A stretch of DNA of 5,963 nt, from positions 1 to 5,963 of the forward strand of contig DLVS01000593.1 of NCBI GenBank assembly GCA_003445095.1. The letters run 5' to 3'. The notes below the pieces were generated by a model that worked only from the letters and a program-made list of their open reading frames with translations, did no database searches and was not told where the DNA came from. Both the position numbers and the translations under genes were made by a program. How positions within the stretch are numbered: position 1 is the first letter of the stretch; every line of letters begins with the position of its first letter. This document shows positions 1 through 5,488 of the stretch, piece by piece. The stretch comes from Verrucomicrobiales bacterium. Lineage in GTDB: Bacteria > Verrucomicrobiota > Verrucomicrobiia > Limisphaerales > UBA9464.

Positions 1-126
1 AAAGGACAGAGGCTAAAAAAGCAAGGAAGAGAAAAGGATAGTTAGAAAAAGAGTATAGAGGAGAAAGAAAAAAAAAAAAAGAGAATGGGAGAGCAAGGAA
101 AAAAGAGAGACAAGTTTTTTTTTTTT
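1..126. other. Sequencing-noise tail: purine-rich low-complexity stretch plus T12 run (not genomic)
   Basis: Only 12 of the first 114 bases are pyrimidines. The stretch includes a 13-A run at 68-80 and ends in twelve Ts at 115-126, directly before an Illumina adapter. Read on the minus strand the order is insert, adapter, poly-A, then low-quality C/T-rich noise. That is what a short-insert Illumina read gives when it runs through the adapter and off the end of the template. No gene, promoter or repeat should be annotated here. Open frames crossing it, such as the one starting at 85, are artefacts. Confidence 0.93.
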
Positions 127-150
127 CAAGCAGAAGACGGCATACCGATC
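127..150 (-). other. Illumina P7 / single-end adapter remnant with a 9-nt gap
   Basis: The plus strand at 127-145 reads CAAGCAGAAGACGGCATAC, the first 19 bases of the Illumina P7 oligo. On the minus strand 150-127 reads GATCGG followed by TATGCCGTCTTCTGCTTG. The old single-end adapter has the same two blocks with AAGAGCTCG between them, so nine internal adapter bases are missing, probably through assembly collapse or a synthesis or read error. The translated minus-strand tail 'GMPSSA' and plus-strand 'FFFFQAEDGI' are familiar adapter-derived peptides. The true insert begins at about 151. Confidence 0.96.
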
Positions 151-953
151 ATGGAAAAGAAGCCCAGCAGGGGCATCATGAACGTCGTTGCCAGGAGCCG
201 CGGAAGGACAAGCGCCTCGATCGGGGAGACCCCGATCGTGCGCATTGCATCCACTTCTTCGGTGAGCTTCATGGTGCCGAGCTGGGCCGCAAAGGCAGAG
301 CCGGACCGGCCGGCAACCAAGATGGCGGTCATCAGGACCCCGAGTTCACGGGTCGTGATCCGGCCAATGAGATTGACGGTCAGCGATTCCGCGCCGAATT
401 GACGAAGCTGGACAGCGCCCTGCTGCGCGATCACGATACCGATGAGAAAGCTCATCAGGCCGACAATGAAAAGCGCCTTCACGCCGACAAGCTCAAACCG
501 TTGGATCACGGCATTGATCCGGAACCGGCGCGGATTGCGAATCACCGACCAGGTGCCGATCAGGATCGCCCCGAAGAAGGACAGGAGGCCAAGCATCGTC
601 CTGGCTGCAATGATCGTGGCCTCGCCGACTTCATCCAGCACGCGCAGGACCGGATTGAAGGGCTCGGGCCGCATCAGCACGGGCTTGTTGGAGCGTTCCA
701 CCTGCCGCAGAAGGGTCTGCCCGTTGGCATCGAGGCCTACGATCGCGGCCTGATTCTCCGTCGCGAGCTTATGCACGATCCAGGCGCCGACCGTATCGAT
801 CTCACGATGGCGTTGGTGGATGCCTTTGGTCCGAGCGCGGTTCAGCGCAAACGGGCCATCGAGATCCAGCAGAAACCACCGGTGGAGGTGCAGGAGTAAA
901 TCCCCGATCTCGTTGCGCCCACTACGCTCTGGTGAAATGAGCAAGACCATCAT
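151..953 (-). CDS. MlaE-family ABC transporter permease (lipid/toluene-tolerance type), C-terminally truncated by adapter
   Basis: This is a permease of the MlaE/Ttg2B family, the inner-membrane subunit of ABC systems that move phospholipids or related hydrophobic compounds across the cell envelope. Counting from the ATG at 951-953, residues ~51-95 resemble the C-terminal half of a STAS-like domain (EIDTVGAWIVHKLA). The permease domain runs from ~105 to the break. Membrane segments are visible at ~118-135 and ~158-178, with further hydrophobic stretches at ~205-218 and ~248-268. Family motifs present are AGRSGSAFAAQLGTM (214-228) and EEVDAMRTIGVSPIEAL (232-248), the loop thought to contact the ATPase. 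The native sequence stops at about residue 267; the next residues and the stop codon are adapter. Roughly the last 90-110 residues are missing. The first ~50 residues do not look like a normal STAS half, so the start is doubtful and genuine coding may begin only near 803. No mlaF or mlaD partner is in view. The family call is firm; the start and the host are not. Confidence 0.85.
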
Positions 954-967
954 GGTTCTCCGCGAAG

Positions 968-2083
968 ATGAAAACTCAACTCAGCTCGTTCCTGCTCGTC
1001 GCCCTTTTGGGCGTTGCCGCCCACAGTCGACTACCTGCCCAGAGCACAACCTTGACCTATCAAGGCCGGCTGACCTCCGATGGCAACCCAGCCAATGGCA
1101 GCTATGATTTCCAGTTCACCTTGTTCGACACGGAGAGCGAGGGCAACCCGGTGGGATACCCTATGGTGGCCGCGGCCGTGGAGGTTGCCCAGGGACTGTT
1201 CACAGTGCCGCTGGACTTCGGCGCTAATGTCTTTAGCGGGCAGGATCGCTGGCTCGGCATCGCAGTGCGTCGCGCAGGCACCGATGAGTTTACTCCCCTT
1301 AGCCCGCGTCAGCCCATCACGGCGACACCATATGCCCTGACCGCGTTGACGGCGCTCAACGTACCCGGCGTAAACGGCCATGCGCTCCACGCTCTCAATG
1401 GCAGCGTTGCCAACGCCTTGTTCGTGGACGTGGGTGGTAGAGTCGGCATCGGCACGACCAACCCGGCGTCGAAACTCCACTTGGTTTCAAGCGCCAATGA
1501 AAATATTCCGCCGCGGGCCCAGTCTTCAGGAGCAAGCGGATTCGCCGCCGGCTGGGATTTCTATCATGGTAGTACTGGCAAAGGCTATGTGGGTGTCCCT
1601 GATCCGGGCGCGTCGATTGCTCCGAACGAAATGCTGCTGTACGGCGGGCCTGGGATTAAAGCTTCCCTGTGGGCGGGAGGAGCCAGAGCCTTGACGGCGA
1701 CGCCCAACCGAGTGGGCATCGGCACCACGGTACCCAAAGCCAGCCTCGATGTCCGCGGCGACATTCTCCTCGGATCCAATGGCGAGCTCGATGCGCTGGG
1801 CAGTCCGGAACGACTCCGCATCATTCGCGGTAGGGTTGGTCGCAAAGGGCAGATCGTTTCGGGTTCCGGGTTCCAGGTGGCCCCTCACGACGGACGATTC
1901 CCCTATACCGTCACGTTCACCCCACCGTTCGCGGCGCCTCCCGTGGTGATGGGTACCGTGGCCGAACACGCCTACCTGGTTGTTCGCGATGTCACGGCAG
2001 AAATGGCCCGTATTAACCTCATCATGGAAAGCACCGTTCTGATCGAGGAGGACTTCCAGTTCATCGCCATCGGGCCGAGATGA
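968..2083 (+). CDS. Secreted surface protein with 'YQGRL' N-terminal domain, two VGIGTT repeats and H-type-lectin-like C-terminus
   Basis: The product is 371 aa, probably exported and displayed at the surface; its partner is unknown. Residues 1-26 form a signal peptide: K2, a hydrophobic core FLLVALLGVAA, and cleavage near LPAQS. Residues 27-127 form the domain beginning TLTYQGRLTSDGNPANGSYD and ending SPRQPITATPYALTA, a module I recognise from many exported PVC-group and other environmental proteins. Two copies of a tail-fibre-type motif follow, RVGIGTTNPASKLHL (158-172) and RVGIGTTVPKASLDV (248-262). Such motifs often occur in trimeric fibre proteins that end in a peptidase S74 chaperone, but no S74 domain is present here. 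The last ~60 residues (YTVTFTPPFAAPPVVMGT ... FQFIAIGP) resemble an H-type lectin beta-sandwich; this is inference from pattern. The ATG at 968 is the first in frame after the stop at 938-940. There is no strong Shine-Dalgarno, only a weak purine patch (cgaag). Function may be adhesion or glycan binding, but this is unproven. Confidence 0.82.
   Translation: MKTQLSSFLLVALLGVAAHSRLPAQSTTLTYQGRLTSDGNPANGSYDFQFTLFDTESEGNPVGYPMVAAAVEVAQGLFTVPLDFGANVFSGQDRWLGIAVRRAGTDEFTPLSPRQPITATPYALTALTALNVPGVNGHALHALNGSVANALFVDVGGRVGIGTTNPASKLHLVSSANENIPPRAQSSGASGFAAGWDFYHGSTGKGYVGVPDPGASIAPNEMLLYGGPGIKASLWAGGARALTATPNRVGIGTTVPKASLDVRGDILLGSNGELDALGSPERLRIIRGRVGRKGQIVSGSGFQVAPHDGRFPYTVTFTPPFAAPPVVMGTVAEHAYLVVRDVTAEMARINLIMESTVLIEEDFQFIAIGPR
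1439..1483 (+). repeat. VGIGTT motif, copy 1 (within the surface protein)
   Basis: Encodes RVGIGTTNPASKLHL, residues 158-172 of the secreted protein. It pairs with the copy at 1709-1753. The DNA is similar but has diverged at synonymous positions, so this is a protein-level repeat and not a recent duplication. Confidence 0.8.
1709..1753 (+). repeat. VGIGTT motif, copy 2 (within the surface protein)
   Basis: Encodes RVGIGTTVPKASLDV, residues 248-262, with its start 90 residues after the start of copy 1. In fibre proteins of this kind each motif usually opens a new beta-rich repeat unit, so the segment between the copies is probably one such unit. Confidence 0.8.
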
Positions 2084-2269
2084 CTTCTGGGCACCGATCG
2101 CAGCTGAACCCTGTCACCTCGCCCACGAGAGTTGCCGAATGAAAATGCGCTTCCCTCCCATGCAGCGACAGCGCAATCGGAGAGAACCGGGGGCAGGGCA
2201 GGCCACCAATACTAACAGGGTCCCGCGGTTCGTCCCTCGACCGAGTGGGCACGGGCGTAGAACCTCGTT
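2084..2269. other. Spacer without a recognisable gene
   Basis: This is 186 bases between the surface protein and the antitoxin remnant. Open frames cross it on both strands, but their translations are arginine- and proline-rich and resemble no family I know. No hairpin followed by a T-run is visible after the stop at 2083, so no rho-independent terminator is called. On the minus strand the stretch 2200-2140 has the feel of a decayed dispersed non-coding repeat (ctctccgattgcgctg, then gcatgggaggg), but no second copy lies in the window. Confidence 0.5.
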
Positions 2270-2467
2270 ATGTGCAAACACTGCCGATCAAGCTTCCCTC
2301 GGGTCCTGTCTGGCAGGACCTGGAACGACTCGGGCAAGCCCTGCTTCCGCGGCCCCCGGGTTCCCGTGGATGCTCTCTTTGGTAATCTGGAAGTCGGCGT
2401 CAGCCTCGACGAATTTCTCGATGCCTTCGAAGGCGTAAGCCGCGCGCGCAGCCGGCGTCGTGGTTGA
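2270..2467 (+). pseudogene. DUF433 (VapB-like) antitoxin remnant, frameshifted near its 3' end
   Basis: DUF433 proteins are small antitoxins with a winged-helix-like fold that usually sit directly before a DUF5615 PIN-like toxin. Here residues 20-57 read DSGKPCFRGPRVPVDALFGNL and then EVGVSLDEFLDAFEGVSR, which matches the family core; the usual GTR has become GPR. After SR the frame ends in a basic tail and a TGA at 2465-2467. If the frame shifts by one base inside the alternating CGCGCGCGC run at 2441-2449, it reads AAGVVVEPV and stops at 2475-2477. That stop overlaps the GTG start of the toxin (GTGA), the usual coupled arrangement. A lost CG dinucleotide by slippage would explain the break, as would a sequencing error. 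The N-terminus from the ATG at 2270 lacks the usual 'DP' approach to the core and has no Shine-Dalgarno, so it too may be eroded. The family call is fairly sure; inactivation is inference. Confidence 0.68.
2302..2320. repeat. Perfect 7-bp inverted repeat, 5-nt loop
   Basis: GGTCCTG (2302-2308) and CAGGACC (2314-2320) flank TCTGG. No T-run follows, so it is not a classical terminator. It falls in the poorly conserved N-terminal part of the antitoxin remnant, just before the conserved GKPCFRG segment. It may be chance or a scar in the damaged start region. Confidence 0.5.
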
Positions 2468-2473
2468 GCCGGT

Positions 2474-2731
2474 GTGAAGCGTATTTTGCTCGATCATTGT
2501 GTCCTAAGGCCACTGCACCGGCATCTGCTTGGCTTCTTCATCCGTACTTGCCACGAGGAAGGTTGGGCGACGCTTCGCAATGGAGAACTGCTCGTGGCTG
2601 CCGAGGTTGCGGGGTTAGAAGCTTTTATCACCGCTGACCAGAACCTCCGTTATCAGCAAAATCTCACCGCTCGCCAACCACAGCTTGACCCGACTCCGCG
2701 ATCACTCCGCCGCTCAACTCAGTCGGTGTGA
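2474..2731 (+). pseudogene. DUF5615 PIN-like toxin, C-terminally altered
   Basis: DUF5615 proteins are PIN-fold putative RNases and the toxin half of DUF433/DUF5615 pairs. From the GTG at 2474 the protein reads KRILLDHCVLRPLHRHL, then EEGWATLRNGELLVAAEVAG, then AFITADQNLRYQQNLTAR. The acidic positions of the fold are in place: D7 in LLDHC, E39 in NGEL and D56 in TADQNL. Family members normally continue with a strand such as 'LAIVVLS' and a final helix to ~110-120 residues. Here the frame instead gives PQLDPTPRSLRRSTQSV and stops at 85 residues. The +1 frame from ~2677 reads NHSLTRLRDHSAAQLSR, which resembles the usual end of the family. A small deletion with a frameshift near 2670-2677 is therefore likely. 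The GTG start overlaps the stop of the frame-corrected antitoxin. The last 13 bases overlap the stop end of the convergent esterase gene. It is probably a non-functional relic. Confidence 0.7.
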
Positions 2732-3786
2732 TAGCCACGCCACACCCACACGAGGGTGTCCGCGAGCGTTTGCTGGAACACACGGCCGTCGCAGTGGCCC
2801 GTCGCGAGACTGAAGACGAACCGATGGTCGTAGCCTTTCTTTTCAAGAGCGATGTCCGTTCGTTTGCCGGCCATCACCCAGTTGTGCTGGGTTTCCTCCG
2901 GATCTTTGGCGCGGAGGTCGTTTTCGGAGACATGGGTAAAGATGCGGAGCGGTTTCTTTTCGCCCGTTTCGATCAGCTTCATGCTGGAATGATATTCCCA
3001 CGCGCCGAAGGGGTATTTGGCCTCCTCCGGTGCATCGTCATCCTGCTGGTCGACGAAGGTGCCGGAGTAAGCGATAATACGCCGGAACAAATCGGGCCGG
3101 AACCAGCCCATTGACAACGCGGCGGCCCCGCCGGAGCTACAGCCAATGACAGCGCGACCCCAGGGATTGTCGGTAAAGGCAAGGTTTGGATACGCTGCCT
3201 TGATCTCCGAATTGTTTAACACCGCGGGGAACACTTCGTCGTTGATGAAGCGGGCCAGGCGATCAGACATCGTGTCGTACTCCAGGCCGCGTTCGCTGTT
3301 CTTGCCGTCGTTGCCTCCGTTCTCGACGGCGATGGCGATGAAGGCCGGCAGCCGTCGGTTCGGATCCTTGGAGATGGTCAGATTATCCAGCGCGTTTCGC
3401 ACCAGCCCGAGTTGTCCTGGTCCGTCGTGGATGACCAAAACCGGCGCTTTGGTGCCGTCTTTGTAAGCGGCGGGCACGTACACGAAAATCTTCCGCTCTT
3501 TGCGCACGGCCTTCTTGTCGGGTTCGAGCGTCGTGTCGTCGCCCTTGAAAATTTTGCTATCGGCCAGGCGCATCGTGAACTCAAAGCTCGTGCCCTTGGG
3601 GTTGCCAAGGTCGGTTAGGTCCGGATCGATTTTGTAGTCCGGCCCGATCGTGAAGCTACCATTGCCTTCCGTTCCTGGCGTTTCGGCATAGGTTGCGGCG
3701 GCACTGATGGGATGAGTCACAGCGGCGAAAACTCCCACGGCCAACAAGCCGAGCGCGCAGGTAGATTGCAATCGTGTGAAAAGCAT
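2719..3786 (-). CDS. Secreted Fes/esterase-D-type alpha/beta-hydrolase (putative esterase, PF00756-like)
   Basis: The product is 355 aa from the ATG at 3784-3786 and is probably periplasmic or extracellular. Residues 1-34 form a signal peptide: R5, core CALGLLAVGVFAAV, cleavage near SAAATYA. Residues ~45-100 form a beta-rich lead-in with 'FTMRLADSKIF'. The esterase domain follows: KIFVYVPAAY (99-108), VLVIHDGPG (116-124), the GxSxG nucleophile elbow GCSSGG with Ser217, AYSGTFVDQQ (239-248), a probable acid in HVSENDL (Asp290), and the catalytic His331 in ATGHCDG. It ends VWVWRGYHTD. This arrangement is typical of enterochelin-esterase-like and carbohydrate-esterase proteins; the substrate cannot be told from sequence. 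The open frame extends upstream to 4104, but that part translates a repeat-like spacer and the antisense of the channel gene, whereas 3786 gives a clean signal peptide. No good Shine-Dalgarno is visible. The channel gene lies upstream on the same strand, 131 bases away, so co-transcription is possible but not shown. Confidence 0.88.
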   Translation of the reverse strand: MLFTRLQSTCALGLLAVGVFAAVTHPISAAATYAETPGTEGNGSFTIGPDYKIDPDLTDLGNPKGTSFEFTMRLADSKIFKGDDTTLEPDKKAVRKERKIFVYVPAAYKDGTKAPVLVIHDGPGQLGLVRNALDNLTISKDPNRRLPAFIAIAVENGGNDGKNSERGLEYDTMSDRLARFINDEVFPAVLNNSEIKAAYPNLAFTDNPWGRAVIGCSSGGAAALSMGWFRPDLFRRIIAYSGTFVDQQDDDAPEEAKYPFGAWEYHSSMKLIETGEKKPLRIFTHVSENDLRAKDPEETQHNWVMAGKRTDIALEKKGYDHRFVFSLATGHCDGRVFQQTLADTLVWVWRGYHTD

Positions 3787-3917
3787 GGCCGTGTGGTCGG
3801 CAAATCGCGGAGCGGACACAAGCAGGAAATCTCGTAGGCGATCATCGTTCTCCCCCGCCAGGGAGAAATCGCTCACGCGGAGGCACGGAGACGTTGAGAT
3901 GGCCAAACGAAGGTTGG
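3787..3917. other. Spacer between channel and esterase genes, holding a hairpin and a repeat-like stretch
   Basis: This 131-base spacer is the leader of the esterase gene. It holds the 7-bp inverted repeat at 3848-3867 and, beside it, a purine-rich stretch (gctcacgcggaggcacggag, 3871-3890). Similar text is seen between genes in many environmental genomes and is often mis-annotated as short proteins. No -35/-10 pair is clear enough to call. Confidence 0.55.
3848..3867. repeat. Inverted repeat (7-bp stem, 6-nt loop) in the esterase leader
   Basis: TTCTCCC (3848-3854) and GGGAGAA (3861-3867) flank CCGCCA. On the esterase strand it would form a hairpin about 62 bases before the start codon. No T-run follows on either strand. 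It looks like part of a dispersed REP-like element of the 'ctccctggcggggga' kind, more than a terminator; a regulatory role is not excluded. Confidence 0.6.
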
Positions 3918-4373
3918 CTATTCCTTGGGCGTCCGCCAAAACCGCTGCATCTCGAGGACAGTGAAGGACGCTGACCAGCCGAGCAGTACCCAACCTGTCA
4001 GCGCCTCGCTGGCGGCAATGAAGCGGATCGGGCCCCGCGGCACGAGGTCGCCGTAGCCCACCGTCGTGTACGTGATGAATGAGAAATAGACATAGTCGAG
4101 CCACGTGCTGGTTTCCGGCGCGAACTCGACATGGGCAATGGTTCCAAAGTCCGCGGTGCCGTCGAGCAGGCCGAAGCCGATAGCGAAGATCCAGATCTCA
4201 AAGACGTGGGTAGTGAGCAATCCGAAGATAAGGACCAGGACCCGCGTTCGGTGGAGTTGCTTCAGTTTGGAGAGAGTGCCGGAGAGCATTCGCAGGACCT
4301 CGTAGTGCACGAGGACGCACATCATGACCAAGACGACTGAGATGACGGCGACGAGATATTGTCCGGGAGGCAT
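3918..4373 (-). CDS. Small two-TM/pore potassium-channel-like protein (Ion_trans_2 type)
   Basis: The product is 151 aa from the ATG at 4371-4373 and sits in the inner membrane. Segments in order: TM1 at ~5-24 (YLVAVISVVLVMMCVLVHY), a cytoplasmic basic linker (KLKQLHRTR), TM2 at ~45-70 (VLVLIFGLLTTHVFEIWIF), a pore helix YVYFSFITYT, the K+ selectivity filter TVGYGD (104-109), and a last TM at ~117-140 (RFIAASEALTGWVLLGWSA), ending FLEMQRFW-like (FTVLEMQRFW). No RCK or cyclic-nucleotide domain follows, so gating is unknown. The frame is open to a GTG at 4535, with other starts at 4493 and 4445. The start at 4373 was chosen because relatives, as I recall them, begin just before the first TM, and a weak GGAA lies 8 bases upstream. 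The 4445 start would add a short alanine-rich segment. The filter makes the channel call strong; ion choice and role are inferred from the family. Confidence 0.85.
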   Translation of the reverse strand: MPPGQYLVAVISVVLVMMCVLVHYEVLRMLSGTLSKLKQLHRTRVLVLIFGLLTTHVFEIWIFAIGFGLLDGTADFGTIAHVEFAPETSTWLDYVYFSFITYTTVGYGDLVPRGPIRFIAASEALTGWVLLGWSASFTVLEMQRFWRTPKE

Positions 4374-5099
4374 GGAGAATGTTCCGGCCGCAGCAACACC
4401 AACGGCAAGCGAAGTGCAGGAAGCCGAACGAACGTGTTGGTTCATCCCGCCCCGGAAGCGGCACCAGCAACGGATGAACTCCCGAATGGTCATTGATACG
4501 CAGGAGAGCCAATCAGCAAACCGGGCGCTGGGCACGGGAAGAAATGGTCGTTAACGGAAATTCCCGGACCGCTTACGCCGGGTCGCGGCCGGGCTGCATC
4601 GAAGTCTTCAGCCAAAACTTGGATGAGAATGCGGAAGGGCGATTTTGGAAACCGCTGAAAATCGCTGTCCGCGCATCCCGACCCGGTAGGGCTCTGCTGC
4701 CGTAGGGCCCACTCTAAGCCGACTGCGTTCCAGCGAATCCTCCAGGGGAATTCTGGGGACTCCTTAAGCGCCATCGCTTCCCCCGTTCCCTGCCGCAACC
4801 TCACCCGCGCCGCGGATTCAGATGGGGACGCGCGGCAGCGGCATCCCTCTCCATGAAACCGGCGTAGTCGCGGAGGGAACGACGCGCACTTTCCTTTCGC
4901 GCCACGATCTCCGCGGGTACCCCAGTGTTTCCACACGCGCCGCATTAGTCAGCGCCTCCTCCCGTCGGCGGCTACCAGGTTCATGGCCTCGATTCACGTC
5001 CGGATTCAGGTTACCCAGGGAGACCCCGCGCAACGCTCGGGCAATGACTCGACCCCAATCGCTCCGCAGTCCTCAGGATCTGCTTTGACGAAGCCCTAG

Positions 5100-5117
5100 G
5101 GTCGCCAGGGTCGCCAG
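5100..5117. repeat. Perfect 9-bp tandem duplication (ggtcgccag x2)
   Basis: GGTCGCCAG occurs at 5100-5108 and again at 5109-5117, with no intervening base. It is non-coding, 67 bases before the small membrane-protein start. It is most likely a replication-slippage product. Confidence 0.75.
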
Positions 5118-5168
5118 CCCGATCGCTTGGGCGCGTGACGGAATTGAAAATGATTGGTCAGATTAAAC

Positions 5169-5175
5169 GGGAAGG
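5169..5175 (+). promoter_or_regulatory. Ribosome binding site for the small membrane protein
   Basis: GGGAAGG lies 8 bases before the ATG at 5184, the best Shine-Dalgarno-like match seen in the window. It favours the start at 5184 over the upstream TTG at 5154 or the inner ATG at 5199. Confidence 0.6.
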
Positions 5176-5183
5176 CCCTCGAT

Positions 5184-5465
5184 ATGCGTCAACTTTCAAT
5201 GTCCGAAACCGGTTACCTGGCCGCTCTGCTCTTCTTGTCGTTGGTGGCGCCGTTGCTCATGAGCCTTTTCGGTCCACGAGTCGCGGCCACCAGAACGTCT
5301 TGCATGAAGAGGGTCTGGACGGCTCAGACTCTTGGCGCGTTGGCCGCAGGGATCGTGCTGACGTCAGCGCGAGTGGCTCCCTACGCGGCACTGTTCGGTT
5401 TGGTGAGTTGCATTTTCTCTACGCTGCTGCTGGTCCAGCAATTCCGCGCCGCTGGCTCGAAGTGA
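5184..5465 (+). CDS. Small hydrophobic membrane protein, function unknown
   Basis: The product is 93 aa and I do not recognise a family. It has three hydrophobic segments: ~11-30 (YLAALLFLSLVAPLLMSLFG), ~49-60 (TLGALAAGIVLTS) and ~64-84 (VAPYAALFGLVSCIFSTLLLV). A short basic loop (RVAATRTSCMKR, ~32-43) lies between the first two, and the tail is basic (RAAGSK). Charge placement suggests an inner-membrane protein. The ATG at 5184 is chosen for its GGGAAGG ribosome binding site. The stop is 23 bases from the convergent dehydrogenase stop. A real gene is likely from the hydrophobic periodicity and the ribosome binding site, but lack of a known homologue leaves doubt. Confidence 0.55.
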   Translation: MRQLSMSETGYLAALLFLSLVAPLLMSLFGPRVAATRTSCMKRVWTAQTLGALAAGIVLTSARVAPYAALFGLVSCIFSTLLLVQQFRAAGSK

Positions 5466-5488
5466 CAGGCAGTCGCTCGCGGTGTGTC

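Larger units (their letters stand above)
4374..5183. other. 810-bp stretch with no convincing gene
   Basis: Frames are open on both strands (4490-4945 minus, 4822-5088 plus, 4818-5033 minus). Their translations are low-complexity, rich in Arg, Pro and Ser, lack any motif I recognise, and overlap one another without one frame standing out. No tRNA-like cloverleaf or terminator with a T-run was found. Parts (4810-5090) read like decayed dispersed repeat DNA, for example minus-strand 'GSRRREEALT', which I remember as a frequent spurious translation in verrucomicrobial intergenic DNA; this is a memory-based hint only. Promoters for the divergent channel gene and the plus-strand membrane protein should lie here, but none is clear. 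Confidence 0.55.

Noticed and set aside
1..114. Purine-rich stretch considered as a genuine polypurine element or A-tract promoter
   Set aside because: Its position directly beyond the adapter and poly-A shows it is read noise.
85..402. Plus-strand frame of 105 codons beginning in the purine-rich tail
   Set aside because: It translates noise, the T-run and adapter (FFFFQAEDGI) and then runs antisense to the MlaE permease.
399..899. Long plus-strand frame of 166 codons
   Set aside because: It is antisense to the MlaE permease, whose motifs are unmistakable; the plus translation is a charged mixture without family features.
1031..1480. Minus-strand frames opposite the surface protein (also 1526-1969)
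   Set aside because: They are shadows of the plus-strand gene, which has a signal peptide and recognisable repeats.
2302..2320. Hairpin considered as a rho-independent terminator
   Set aside because: No T-run follows on either strand, and the stem is short.
2441..2449. Programmed ribosomal frameshift site in the antitoxin
   Set aside because: No slippery heptamer of the usual kind or stimulatory structure is visible; slippage mutation or sequencing error is simpler.
3787..4104. Upstream extension of the esterase frame (106 codons)
   Set aside because: It covers a repeat-like spacer and the antisense-frame shadow of the channel gene; the signal peptide begins cleanly at 3786.
4490..4945. 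Minus-strand frame of 151 codons in the gene-poor block
   Set aside because: No motif, arginine/proline-rich composition, no ribosome binding site, and it overlaps other equally long frames.
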